DNA of 5,429 nt from Desulfobacteraceae bacterium (GTDB taxonomy: Bacteria > Desulfobacterota > DSM-4660 > Desulfatiglandales > B25-G16): assembly GCA_030669265.1 (NCBI GenBank), contig DAOVDY010000069.1, positions 1-5,429 of the forward strand. Reading direction: 5' to 3'. The position numbers were made by a program, and so were the translations under genes. Position 1 is the stretch's first letter. Every line of letters begins with the position of its first letter. The notes under the pieces are model-generated. The model did no database searches and was not told the DNA's origin. It saw only the letters and a list, made by a program, of their open reading frames with translations. Below, one piece after another: positions 1-5,429 of the stretch.

Positions 1-252
1 ATTGTTTACGGTTGAAAAAGGTTTAAAGTTCAGTGTTACCTTTCTTTCTTTGATCTTGTTGATAGGCTGGGAAGTCCTTAATGAAACCATAACTGCCAGC
101 GTTGGTGAGTCAGGCATGATCATTAACATCATAAAACACTATGTTCATTATGCACGTTTTAGATTTTTGGTCAACCTTGAACTCCATAATCCCCCGATAA
201 ATCGGGGGAAACCCATGAACGGGTACTACTTTAGGAATAATGTGAGGTTCAG
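1..252. other. Upstream region of argB, no confident gene
   Basis: The + strand frame beginning with TTG at position 2 stays open for 84 codons and closes in an ATGA overlap with the argB start, so a small or partial protein cannot be ruled out; it could also be the tail of a gene that begins before the window. Its translation has one hydrophobic stretch (about residues 10-24) and matches no family I recognise, and it runs through the palindrome at 191-208, which is typical of intergenic DNA. The other two + frames close within the first 25 bases. No convincing promoter pair was found. I treat this as leader or intergenic sequence that may carry the argB promoter. Confidence 0.45.
191..208. 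repeat. Perfect 8-bp-arm palindrome (REP-like)
   Basis: CCCCCGAT, a two-base AA centre, then ATCGGGGG gives a perfect inverted repeat 45 bp before argB. The 5-G/5-C ends stand out in A+T-rich surroundings. No T-run follows, so it is not a standard intrinsic terminator. Short palindromes of this style are often dispersed intergenic repeats, but whether this one recurs in the genome cannot be seen from the window. In an argB transcript that starts upstream, it would form a compact hairpin in the 5' leader. Confidence 0.6.
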
Positions 253-1170
253 ATGAATGCTGGTTTAGACAGGGCAAGGATCCTAATTGAGGCCTTGCCA
301 TATATACAAAAATTTAATAGCCAGACAATTGTCATCAAATATGGTGGTCATGCCATGGTTGATTCCAAACTAAAGGAGGGCTTTGCATTAGATATCGTCC
401 TTATGAAATACGTTGGCCTTAATCCAGTTGTGATTCATGGAGGTGGCCCTCAAATAGAAAAAGTTTTAAGTGAAATGTCCATACAATCGAATTTCGTCAA
501 TGGCCACAGGGTTACCGATGAAAAAACGATGGATGTAGTCGAGATGGTTCTTTCTGGTAAGGTAAATAAAGGAATCGTTGCTACCATAAATCAACATGGT
601 GGCCAGGCAATTGGTCTGTCAGGTAAAGACGGCCATCTTATTATTGCGAGAAAGCTTCGGTTTATGCCGAATTCTGATGAGACAATGGATAAACCTGATA
701 AACCTCCAGAGATAATAGATATTGGTCTAGTGGGTGAGGTTGTCGCCGTTAATAGCCAAATAATAAAAAGCCTCATAGCCAACCAGTTTATTCCTGTGAT
801 TGCCCCTGTTGGAGTGGGCAAAGATAATGAGACATACAACATCAACGCCGATCTTGTGGCTGGTCATATTGCCTCATCTCTTGAAGCGAGAAAGCTCATC
901 CTCTTAACTGATGTCGAGGGTGTTCTTGACGGAGATGGCAACCTTATTAGCAGTCTCACAGCAGGTGATGCAAAAAAAATGATAGCTCGTGGGATTATCA
1001 AGGAAGGAATGATACCAAAGCTCCAATGTTGCCTAGATGCACTTAAAGGTGGAGTAAAAAAGGTTCATATTATTGATGGCAGGAAGGAACATGCCCTACT
1101 TTTAGAGATATTTACAGATGAAGGAGTGGGAACAGAGATAGTTCTTAAGTCACAAGCACCTAAAACTTAA
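253..1170 (+). CDS. argB: Acetylglutamate kinase, long arginine-sensitive type
   Basis: Cytoplasmic kinase that phosphorylates N-acetyl-L-glutamate with ATP, the second and usually controlling step of arginine synthesis. The 305-residue protein shows the amino acid kinase fold signatures: VIKYGGHAM (27-35, with the phosphate-binding Lys29), the glycine loop HGGGPQI (62-68), GHRVTD (84-89), NINADLVAG (196-204), LLTDVEGV (217-224) and EGMIPK (251-256). It carries an N-terminal helix (about 5-20) before the first strand, and ends with [17 protein letters not shown] (280-296). Both are hallmarks of hexameric, arginine-inhibited enzymes and are absent from the shorter E. coli form, so feedback inhibition is inferred. 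The ATG at 253 has a GAGG ribosome site at 244-247. The protein looks full-length and intact. Confidence 0.97.
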   Translation: MNAGLDRARILIEALPYIQKFNSQTIVIKYGGHAMVDSKLKEGFALDIVLMKYVGLNPVVIHGGGPQIEKVLSEMSIQSNFVNGHRVTDEKTMDVVEMVLSGKVNKGIVATINQHGGQAIGLSGKDGHLIIARKLRFMPNSDETMDKPDKPPEIIDIGLVGEVVAVNSQIIKSLIANQFIPVIAPVGVGKDNETYNINADLVAGHIASSLEARKLILLTDVEGVLDGDGNLISSLTAGDAKKMIARGIIKEGMIPKLQCCLDALKGGVKKVHIIDGRKEHALLLEIFTDEGVGTEIVLKSQAPKT

Positions 1171-1199
1171 AGTGCCTGTAACATTTTAACTCACTTTAA
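1167..1199. repeat. 8-bp inverted repeat spanning the argB stop
   Basis: TTAAAGTG at 1167-1174 and its exact reverse complement CACTTTAA at 1192-1199 are separated by 17 bases. The left arm includes the argB TAA stop codon (1168-1170). The arms are A+T-rich, the loop is long and no U-tract follows, so a terminator role is doubtful; it may be chance or a weak RNA structure at the 3' end of argB. Confidence 0.3.
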
Positions 1200-1200
1200 A

Positions 1201-1322
1201 CCCTGGCCCAGACCCACCTGCCAGATGGCGGGCAGGCCTGGTTTGCAATGCTTAGCTTATGCTGCCTAATCTCCAGAAATACTACAGCGATTGCAACATT
1301 TGCCAGGGAAGTCGCGCCAGGG
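1201..1322. repeat. G+C-rich repeat-like insert between argB and argD
   Basis: The heptamer CCCTGGC (1201-1207) recurs inverted as GCCAGGG at 1316-1322, with another copy in that orientation at 1302-1308. Just inside the left end is an imperfect G+C-rich hairpin at about 1208-1241, with core arms CCTGCC (1217-1222) and GGCAGG (1231-1236) around an 8-base loop. The first 40 bases are around 70% G+C, far above the neighbouring genes. The layout suggests a REP or small MITE-like element inserted in the argB-argD gap; no transposase is present and no target duplication is clear. The G+C-rich hairpin could alternatively affect transcript processing between the two genes. Confidence 0.4.
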
Positions 1323-1340
1323 CGGGCTTTAGATATAATC

Positions 1341-2534
1341 ATGATTTCTAACACCATAGACAGAGCAGATACATTCATGTTCAACACATACAAGCGCTCT
1401 CCCATCACCCTGGTTAGGGGTGACGGATGCCGGGTATGGGATGAGAAAGGTAATGAATACATCGATTTTGTTGGTGGAATAGCTGTCTGTGCCCTTGGAC
1501 ATAGCTCACCCATAGTGAGCAAAGCCCTGTATGAACAGTCTACAACACTTGTACATGTTTCTAACCTATTTTATACACAGCCTCAGGCAGAACTTGCCCA
1601 GATTTTGGTAGAGAACTCCTTTGCAGACAGGGTGTTTTTCTGTAACAGTGGGGCCGAGGCTAACGAGGCAGCCATAAAATTAGCCAGACGTTATTCAAAA
1701 GAAAAATTTGGTCCTGAGAGATATGCTATCATAACCATGGAAAATTCATTCCATGGCCGGACAATGGCCACACTTTCAGCTACAGGCCAAGAAAAGATCA
1801 GAATAGGCTTTGACCCCTTCCTTGAAGATTTTAGATATGTACCCTTTAACGATCTGGATAATCTAACGGCTGCTATAGACAAATCTGTGTGTGCTGTAAT
1901 GGTAGAACCAATACAGGGTGAAGGAGGCGTTGTTGTTCCTGACGGTGAGTACCTAAAAGGTGTCAAAGAAATCTGTAAAAAGCATGACCTCCTCTTAATG
2001 TTAGACGAAGTTCAAGTCGGTATGGGAAGAACGGGAAGTCTCTTTTCCTACCAACATTTTGGAATAATACCTGATATCATGACCCTCGCAAAGGCCTTAG
2101 GTAACGGTCTTCCTATCGGTGCTATGCTGGCAACAGAGGAATTAGCTAATGCCTTTGGCCCAGGGAGTCATGCGACAACATTCGGGGGAACACCCCTGAT
2201 TACTGCTGGTGCCTTGGCTGTTGTAAAAAGCCTTTTGAATGATGGCTGGATCGAAAATGCCAGAACAATGGGAGATTACTTTAAAAATCAACTCACTTAC
2301 CTTCAACAAAAGTATAGTATTATCAAAGAAATAAAAGGATTAGGACTTATACTTGGAGTACTGCTCGATAGAGATGGAACTGATATTGTCAATGCCTGCA
2401 TGGAAAAAGGTTTTTTAATAAACTGTGTTCAAGGAAAAGTTCTCAGGTTTGTACCACCCTTAATCATAACAAAAGATGAGATTGATCTATTAATCAACTG
2501 CCTGGATGAGATATTTAAGGAAATAAAGATATGA
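1341..2534 (+). CDS. argD: Acetylornithine aminotransferase
   Basis: PLP-dependent class III aminotransferase that converts N-acetylglutamate semialdehyde and glutamate to N-acetylornithine and 2-oxoglutarate, the fourth step of ornithine synthesis; relatives can also serve in lysine (DAP) synthesis. Numbering from the ATG at 1341 (397 residues, the usual length), landmarks are NTYKRSPITLVRGDG (15-29), NSGAEANE (102-109, phosphate binding), SFHGRT (136-141, ring stacking), LDEVQVGMGRTG (221-232, Asp222 binding the pyridine nitrogen), LAKALGNGLPIG (249-260, Schiff-base Lys251), TFGGTPL (280-286) and Arg369 in LRFVPP. The same frame is open back to an ATG at 1248, but those 31 extra codons run through the repeat-like patch and lack family similarity, so 1341 is preferred although its ribosome site is weak. 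The stop overlaps the next ORF as ATGA. Confidence 0.95.
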   Translation: MISNTIDRADTFMFNTYKRSPITLVRGDGCRVWDEKGNEYIDFVGGIAVCALGHSSPIVSKALYEQSTTLVHVSNLFYTQPQAELAQILVENSFADRVFFCNSGAEANEAAIKLARRYSKEKFGPERYAIITMENSFHGRTMATLSATGQEKIRIGFDPFLEDFRYVPFNDLDNLTAAIDKSVCAVMVEPIQGEGGVVVPDGEYLKGVKEICKKHDLLLMLDEVQVGMGRTGSLFSYQHFGIIPDIMTLAKALGNGLPIGAMLATEELANAFGPGSHATTFGGTPLITAGALAVVKSLLNDGWIENARTMGDYFKNQLTYLQQKYSIIKEIKGLGLILGVLLDRDGTDIVNACMEKGFLINCVQGKVLRFVPPLIITKDEIDLLINCLDEIFKEIKI

Positions 2535-2671
2535 AACAGGATTTTTTAGACCCTGATGAATATATCACATTTAAAGAAGACACGGTATATAACCAGAAAG
2601 ATGCCAACGGATACATCAGGTTTAATGCTTGTGAATCGATAATCGCAAATCTCATGAGACAGGGAAATTGA
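2531..2671 (+). pseudogene. argG: argG C-terminal remnant, probable argF-argG deletion scar
   Basis: This intact 46-codon ORF has a good ribosome site (AAGGAAAT from 2517), an ATGA overlap with argD and a TGA one base before the argH ATG. Residues 13-34 (TFKED, then VYNQKDANGYIRFNA) match, from memory of the family, the extreme C-terminus of argininosuccinate synthase, where a TFxxD element is followed by Y(N/D)QKDAxGFIxLNALRL. That segment is the oligomerising tail and has no catalytic residues, so the piece cannot make argininosuccinate. The first residues, MKQDFL, resemble ArgF starts, and argF-argG between argD and argH is a common order. I infer an in-frame deletion of most of argF and argG, with the junction near 2546-2555. 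Alternatives are an assembly join, or an unrelated small protein. Whether the peptide is stable is unknown, but translating it would keep argH coupled to argD. Confidence 0.75.
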
Positions 2672-2672
2672 A

Positions 2673-4064
2673 ATGAGTGAAAAGCTTTGGGGAGGCCGCT
2701 TCACATCAGACACACATGAGATGGTGAATACCTTTAATTCCTCTCTACAGTTTGATAAAAGGCTGTGGAGAGAGGATATCCAGGGTAGTATAGCATACTG
2801 CAAAATGCTGGGAAAACAGGGTATAATCAGTGAGGATGAAGCCAAAAAGATTCTCTCTGCCTTGCAAGAGATCTATAGCGAGATAGAAAAAGGTGAATTT
2901 ATCTTTGATGAGTCATCGGAAGATATTCATACCGTTATTGAAAAGGCCCTGATAAACAAGACCGGCACACTGGGTGAAATGATCCATACCGGAAGAAGTA
3001 GAAACGACCAGATAGCCCTTGATACAAGGTTATTCATAAAAAATTCAACAGGAAATATTCTACAACTGATAAGGGAATTTCAATTATCCTTGATCGAGCT
3101 CGCTGAAAAGAATCAGGATTTGATCATGCCGGGTTATACCCATCTTCAACGGGCGCAACCCGTGCTCTTAGCACACCATTTACTGGCCTACTACGAGATG
3201 ACCAAGAGGGATACGCAGAGATATGAGGAGGCCTTGAAGAGAACAAATGTCCTTCCTCTGGGGAGCGCTGCACTGGCTGGGACTACCTTTACCATAGACA
3301 GGGAATTTCTGTCCAAGGAACTGAAACTGCAAAGGATAACGGCAAATAGCATGGATGCAGTATCAGACAGAGACTTTATATTGGAGTTTATCTTTATATC
3401 CGCCATTTTAATGATGCATCTTTCTCGTCTGTGTGAAGAACTGATTATCTGGTCAACTCAGGAATTTGACTTTATAGAAATCTCCGATTCCTTTGCTACT
3501 GGTAGTAGTATAATGCCCCAGAAAAAAAATCCCGATATACCTGAGCTGATCAGGGGAAAGACAGGGAGAATATATGGTCACTTGATATCACTACTCACAA
3601 CCATGAAAGGCCTCCCTCTTACCTATAATAAGGACATGCAGGAAGATAAAGAGCCCCTTTTCGATACTGTTGACACCGTAGAAAAATCATTGAGCATTTT
3701 CTCGCTGCTCCTCAGAGAGATAGATTTCAAAAAAGAAAATCTCAAGAAGGCAACTGAAAGTGGATATCTTGTTGCAACAGACCTGGCCGATTATCTTGTG
3801 ACCAAGGGCATGACATTCAGAAAGGCTCATCACATTGTAGGTGATATGATCCTCTCAGCTCAAAAGAAAAACAAGGAACTGCATCAACTTGACTTACATG
3901 AAATGAAACATTTTAGCACTCTTATTAAAAATGATGTCTACGGATGGCTCGATCCCGCATCATGTATCGAGCGCAGAAATATTAAGGGAGGGACTGGGCC
4001 TAAAGAAGTTAAAAAAGCATTACGTAAGGCAAAAAAAGAGCTAAACCATAAACACAACGAATAA
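2673..4064 (+). CDS. argH: Argininosuccinate lyase
   Basis: Splits argininosuccinate into arginine and fumarate, the last step of arginine synthesis; a homotetrameric cytoplasmic enzyme of the fumarase/aspartase superfamily. The 463 residues are the normal length. Motifs in order: LWGGRF (5-10), SSEDIHTVIE (81-90), HTGRSRNDQ (105-113), GYTHLQRAQP (154-163, with the catalytic-region His157), the superfamily signature GSSIMPQKKNPD (277-288, mobile loop with the catalytic serine at 278 or 279), GLPLTYNKDMQEDKEP (313-328) and the C-terminal DPASCIERRNIKGGT (427-441). ATG at 2673 is preceded by AGGGA at 2661-2665 and lies one base after the stop of the argG remnant, so translational coupling is likely. 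All recognised active-site motifs are intact, yet no argG that would supply the substrate is present in the window. Confidence 0.97.
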   Translation: MSEKLWGGRFTSDTHEMVNTFNSSLQFDKRLWREDIQGSIAYCKMLGKQGIISEDEAKKILSALQEIYSEIEKGEFIFDESSEDIHTVIEKALINKTGTLGEMIHTGRSRNDQIALDTRLFIKNSTGNILQLIREFQLSLIELAEKNQDLIMPGYTHLQRAQPVLLAHHLLAYYEMTKRDTQRYEEALKRTNVLPLGSAALAGTTFTIDREFLSKELKLQRITANSMDAVSDRDFILEFIFISAILMMHLSRLCEELIIWSTQEFDFIEISDSFATGSSIMPQKKNPDIPELIRGKTGRIYGHLISLLTTMKGLPLTYNKDMQEDKEPLFDTVDTVEKSLSIFSLLLREIDFKKENLKKATESGYLVATDLADYLVTKGMTFRKAHHIVGDMILSAQKKNKELHQLDLHEMKHFSTLIKNDVYGWLDPASCIERRNIKGGTGPKEVKKALRKAKKELNHKHNE

Positions 4065-4087
4065 AACAACCACAACAAACACTAATA

Positions 4088-4096
4088 TAAGGAGGT
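4088..4096 (+). promoter_or_regulatory. Full-length Shine-Dalgarno of ybaB
   Basis: TAAGGAGGT matches the standard anti-Shine-Dalgarno end of 16S rRNA over nine bases. It follows an A/C-rich, apparently unstructured 20-base run after the argH stop. The next codons are TTG (4101) and TTG (4104); from the end of GGAGG the spacings are 5 and 8 bases. The strong site compensates for a weak TTG start and suggests high, independent initiation. Confidence 0.8.
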
Positions 4097-4100
4097 AGAA

Positions 4101-4424
4101 TTGTTGAAAGGTATGCCTAACATGGGTAATTTGCTTAAAAAGGCACAACAGCTTCAGGAAAAAATGGCAAAGCTGCAGGAAGAACTAAGTGAAAAGACAG
4201 TTGAAACATCAGCTGGCGGCGGAATGGTAACAGTTATAGCAACTGGAAAGCAAGAGATCGCTTCTATAAAAATTGATCCCGAGGTTGTAAATCAAGAAGA
4301 TATTGAGATGTTAGAGGATCTTGTTTTAGCAGCAGTCAATGATGCACTTTTTCAGGCAAAGCAAATGGTCAGCGAAGAGATGAGCAAACTAACCGGTGGC
4401 GTTAATATACCGGGCTTAATGTAA
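4101..4424 (+). CDS. ybaB: YbaB/EbfC nucleoid-associated protein
   Basis: Small dimeric DNA-binding protein of the YbaB/EbfC family, associated with the nucleoid and often encoded beside recR. It is 107 residues as started here, the usual length. The N-terminal helix is rich in Lys/Gln/Glu (NMGNLLKKAQQLQEKMAKLQ, 7-26), followed by the central strand with the family's SAGGGMVTV (37-45), then IKIDPEVV (56-63), the acidic DIEMLEDLVLAAVNDA (67-82), and the characteristic end LTGGVNIPGLM (97-107). The start is TTG at 4101 or the adjacent TTG at 4104; the second gives better ribosome-site spacing and an MKGM start like many homologues. An ATG at 4113 is too far from the site. It lies 36 bp after argH, so it is probably co-transcribed; dnaX, its usual upstream neighbour, is absent. 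Confidence 0.95.
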   Translation: MLKGMPNMGNLLKKAQQLQEKMAKLQEELSEKTVETSAGGGMVTVIATGKQEIASIKIDPEVVNQEDIEMLEDLVLAAVNDALFQAKQMVSEEMSKLTGGVNIPGLM

Positions 4425-4454
4425 AAAAATTTGCGATGTCCGGTTGTGATAGTG

Positions 4455-4485
4455 GATGTGTGATGTGAGCCACATATCACATATC
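4455..4485 (+). repeat. Imperfect hairpin in the ybaB-recR gap
   Basis: GATGTGTGATGTG (4455-4467), an AGC loop, and the complementary strand 4471-4485 form about 13 pairs, one of them G-T, with a two-base AT bulge. No T-run follows, so it is not a typical terminator. It lies 23 bases before the recR start and could slow or protect the transcript, or be a dispersed TGTGAT-type repeat. The TGTGA/TCACA halves are 13 bases apart, too far for a CRP-type operator. Confidence 0.5.
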
Positions 4486-4507
4486 GTATATAACTTTAGG
4501 TATTGAA

Positions 4508-5113
4508 ATGGGTATTTATCCATCATCACTGGGAAAGCTGATTGAACAATTTAGCAAATTTCCTGGTATTGGAAAGAAGTCAGCGGAGAGATTGGCACTT
4601 TATGTTTTGAGGACTCCAAAAGATTTCGCTGAAGAATTGGCCCGAAGTCTTTTTGAAGTAAAAGAAAAGATCAAGTTCTGTTCCGTATGTTTTAACTTTA
4701 CCGATAAAGATCCTTGCTCCATTTGCACCGATCAAAGGAGAGCAAATGGCGTCCTTTGTGTTGTTGAGGAGCCTGGAGACCAGCTGGCCATTGAAAAATC
4801 AGGGGTCTTTAAAGGCAGATATCATGTTCTACAGGGGGTTCTTTCCCCTTTAGATGGTGTAGGAATAGAAGACATACGTATCGCTGAGCTCATGAGTCGC
4901 CTGAGAAAAGAAAATATAAATGAGGTTATACTGGCAATCAATCCAAGCGTAGAAGGGGAAGCCACAGCTTCATACCTGGCCGATCTCCTGAAAGAAAAAG
5001 ATTTGACTGTTACAAGAATCGCCTTGGGTATTCCACTGGGTGGTGACCTTAAATATATAGACAGTATGACCCTGAAAAGGTCTATTGATAACCGCTCACA
5101 ATACTCCTTTTGA
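4508..5113 (+). CDS. recR: Recombination mediator RecR
   Basis: RecR works with RecO (and RecF) to load RecA at single-stranded gaps in DNA repair. The 201-residue protein has the standard layout: helix-hairpin-helix FPGIGKKSAERLA (18-30), a four-cysteine zinc finger (Cys58, Cys61, Cys70, Cys73), then a Toprim domain (about 81-175) with VVEEPGD (85-91), YHVLQGVLSPLDG (105-117) and NPSVEGEATA (145-154), and the C-terminal GIPLGGDLKYID (174-185). The usual proline after the SPLDGxG loop is Ile120 here, a minor deviation. ATG at 4508 fits the family N-terminus (YPSSLGKLI); the upstream ribosome site (TAGG at 4497-4500) is weak. It lies 83 bp after ybaB in the conserved ybaB-recR order. Confidence 0.97.
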   Translation: MGIYPSSLGKLIEQFSKFPGIGKKSAERLALYVLRTPKDFAEELARSLFEVKEKIKFCSVCFNFTDKDPCSICTDQRRANGVLCVVEEPGDQLAIEKSGVFKGRYHVLQGVLSPLDGVGIEDIRIAELMSRLRKENINEVILAINPSVEGEATASYLADLLKEKDLTVTRIALGIPLGGDLKYIDSMTLKRSIDNRSQYSF

Positions 5114-5151
5114 TCCTCAAACTGGTTCCCGGTGTTTTTTCCTTTTGATCC
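5105..5151. repeat. 12-bp direct repeat around the recR stop
   Basis: TCCTTTTGATCC occurs at 5105-5116, overlapping the last recR codons and its TGA stop (5111-5113), and again exactly at 5140-5151. The copies start 35 bp apart and bracket the small hairpin that may end the transcript. This could be a replication-slippage duplication of the recR 3' end, or chance. Confidence 0.6.
5121..5140 (+). terminator. Weak intrinsic terminator candidate after recR
   Basis: ACTGG (5121-5125), a TTC loop and CCGGT (5129-5133) form a five-pair stem with one T-G pair, followed after one G by six Ts (5135-5140). It lies eight bases beyond the recR stop, where an operon end would be expected, but the stem is short, so termination may be inefficient. 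Confidence 0.4.
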
Positions 5152-5429
5152 GAAAATATAATTAATTTTCATCCTTAGTGGTATCCAGAATGGGCATGAA
5201 AGTTTAATTCTGAATATATCATTCTGATATCAAAAGAGATCTGAGATTACGTGTAGCGGCAAGATATCACGGGTTTGATCCAGACATACTTGATAATATG
5301 CTTTTCCTGATACTTATTTACTTAGGCCCCATACACAAAACGAAACTTCCCTTCAGGCTGAGTTTTAAGCAATTTCTGCACGAACGTTATATATTAAGAT
5401 ATCAAAGGGTTACATCCCTGAGGATACAG
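5152..5429. other. A+T-rich tail, no gene recognised
   Basis: No open frame of convincing length or similarity is seen on either strand after recR. The stretch holds three GATATC sites (5226-5231, 5263-5268, 5398-5403), two of them in the longer GATATCAAA, and a small GGG/CCC hairpin near the end (about 5404-5422). No tRNA or rRNA pattern was found. It may be the leader of a gene beyond the window, or the edge of a decayed mobile element. Confidence 0.5.

Noticed and set aside
141..154. ARG-box-like sequence upstream of argB
   Set aside because: One half (TGCAT on the minus strand) resembles the ArgR half-site but the second half does not match.
2..256. 84-codon open frame ending in an ATGA overlap with argB
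   Set aside because: No family similarity, doubtful TTG start at the window edge, and it reads through a perfect palindrome; kept only as a possible partial gene.
1334..1339. TATAAT box just before the argD start
   Set aside because: No -35 element at proper spacing, and the position would place the transcript start inside the coding region.
1248..1340. N-terminal extension of ArgD from an ATG at 1248
   Set aside because: The extra 31 residues come from the repeat-like patch and are unlike ArgD N-termini; the family start fits the ATG at 1341.
2531..2671. Novel arginine-operon microprotein
   Set aside because: First considered as a new small gene, but its ArgG-like tail and ArgF-like start make a deletion scar the simpler reading.
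4459..4481. CRP-type operator (TGTGA...TCACA) before recR
   Set aside because: The halves are 13 bases apart instead of about 6, so it fits a hairpin better than this operator.

Overview
The window is a compact bacterial chromosome segment, all genes on the + strand, A+T-rich by eye (roughly 40% G+C, not counted). It holds four arginine-biosynthesis loci (argB, argD, an argG remnant, argH) followed by the nucleoid/recombination pair ybaB and recR. Long-form ArgB with an arginine-binding C-terminus, and an arg cluster ordered argB-argD-(argF-argG)-argH, recall deltaproteobacteria-like (Desulfobacterota) genomes. That placement is an inference from gene order and protein style, not a phylogenetic result.

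Layout. Bases 1-252 show no convincing gene and contain a perfect palindrome at 191-208. argB (253-1170) is complete. A 170-bp gap follows, with an unusually G+C-rich, repeat-like patch (about 1201-1322). argD is best started at 1341 and runs to 2534. Its stop overlaps (ATGA) the start of a 46-codon ORF (2531-2671), which ends one base before argH (2673-4064). ybaB (4101-4424) has a TTG start behind a full-length Shine-Dalgarno sequence. An 83-bp gap with an imperfect hairpin precedes recR (4508-5113). The last 316 bp hold a weak terminator-like hairpin, a 12-bp direct repeat and A+T-rich sequence with no recognised gene.

The main observation is the 46-codon ORF. From residue 7 on it reads like the extreme C-terminus of argininosuccinate synthase (ArgG: a TFxxD - YNQKDAxG(F/Y)I - NA pattern), and its first six residues (MKQDFL) look like the start of an ornithine carbamoyltransferase (ArgF). 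In the usual argB-D-F-G-H order, argF lies directly after argD and argG directly before argH. The ORF is therefore best explained as the scar of an in-frame deletion that removed nearly all of argF and argG, keeping the start signals of one and the stop of the other. A metagenome assembly join is the main alternative.

Function. ArgB and ArgD catalyse the second and fourth steps to ornithine, and ArgH the last step, from argininosuccinate to arginine. The carbamoyltransferase and synthase that link them are missing here and must be encoded elsewhere, or the pathway is broken. YbaB and RecR are normally found downstream of dnaX; here they follow argH, so this junction also departs from the common order.
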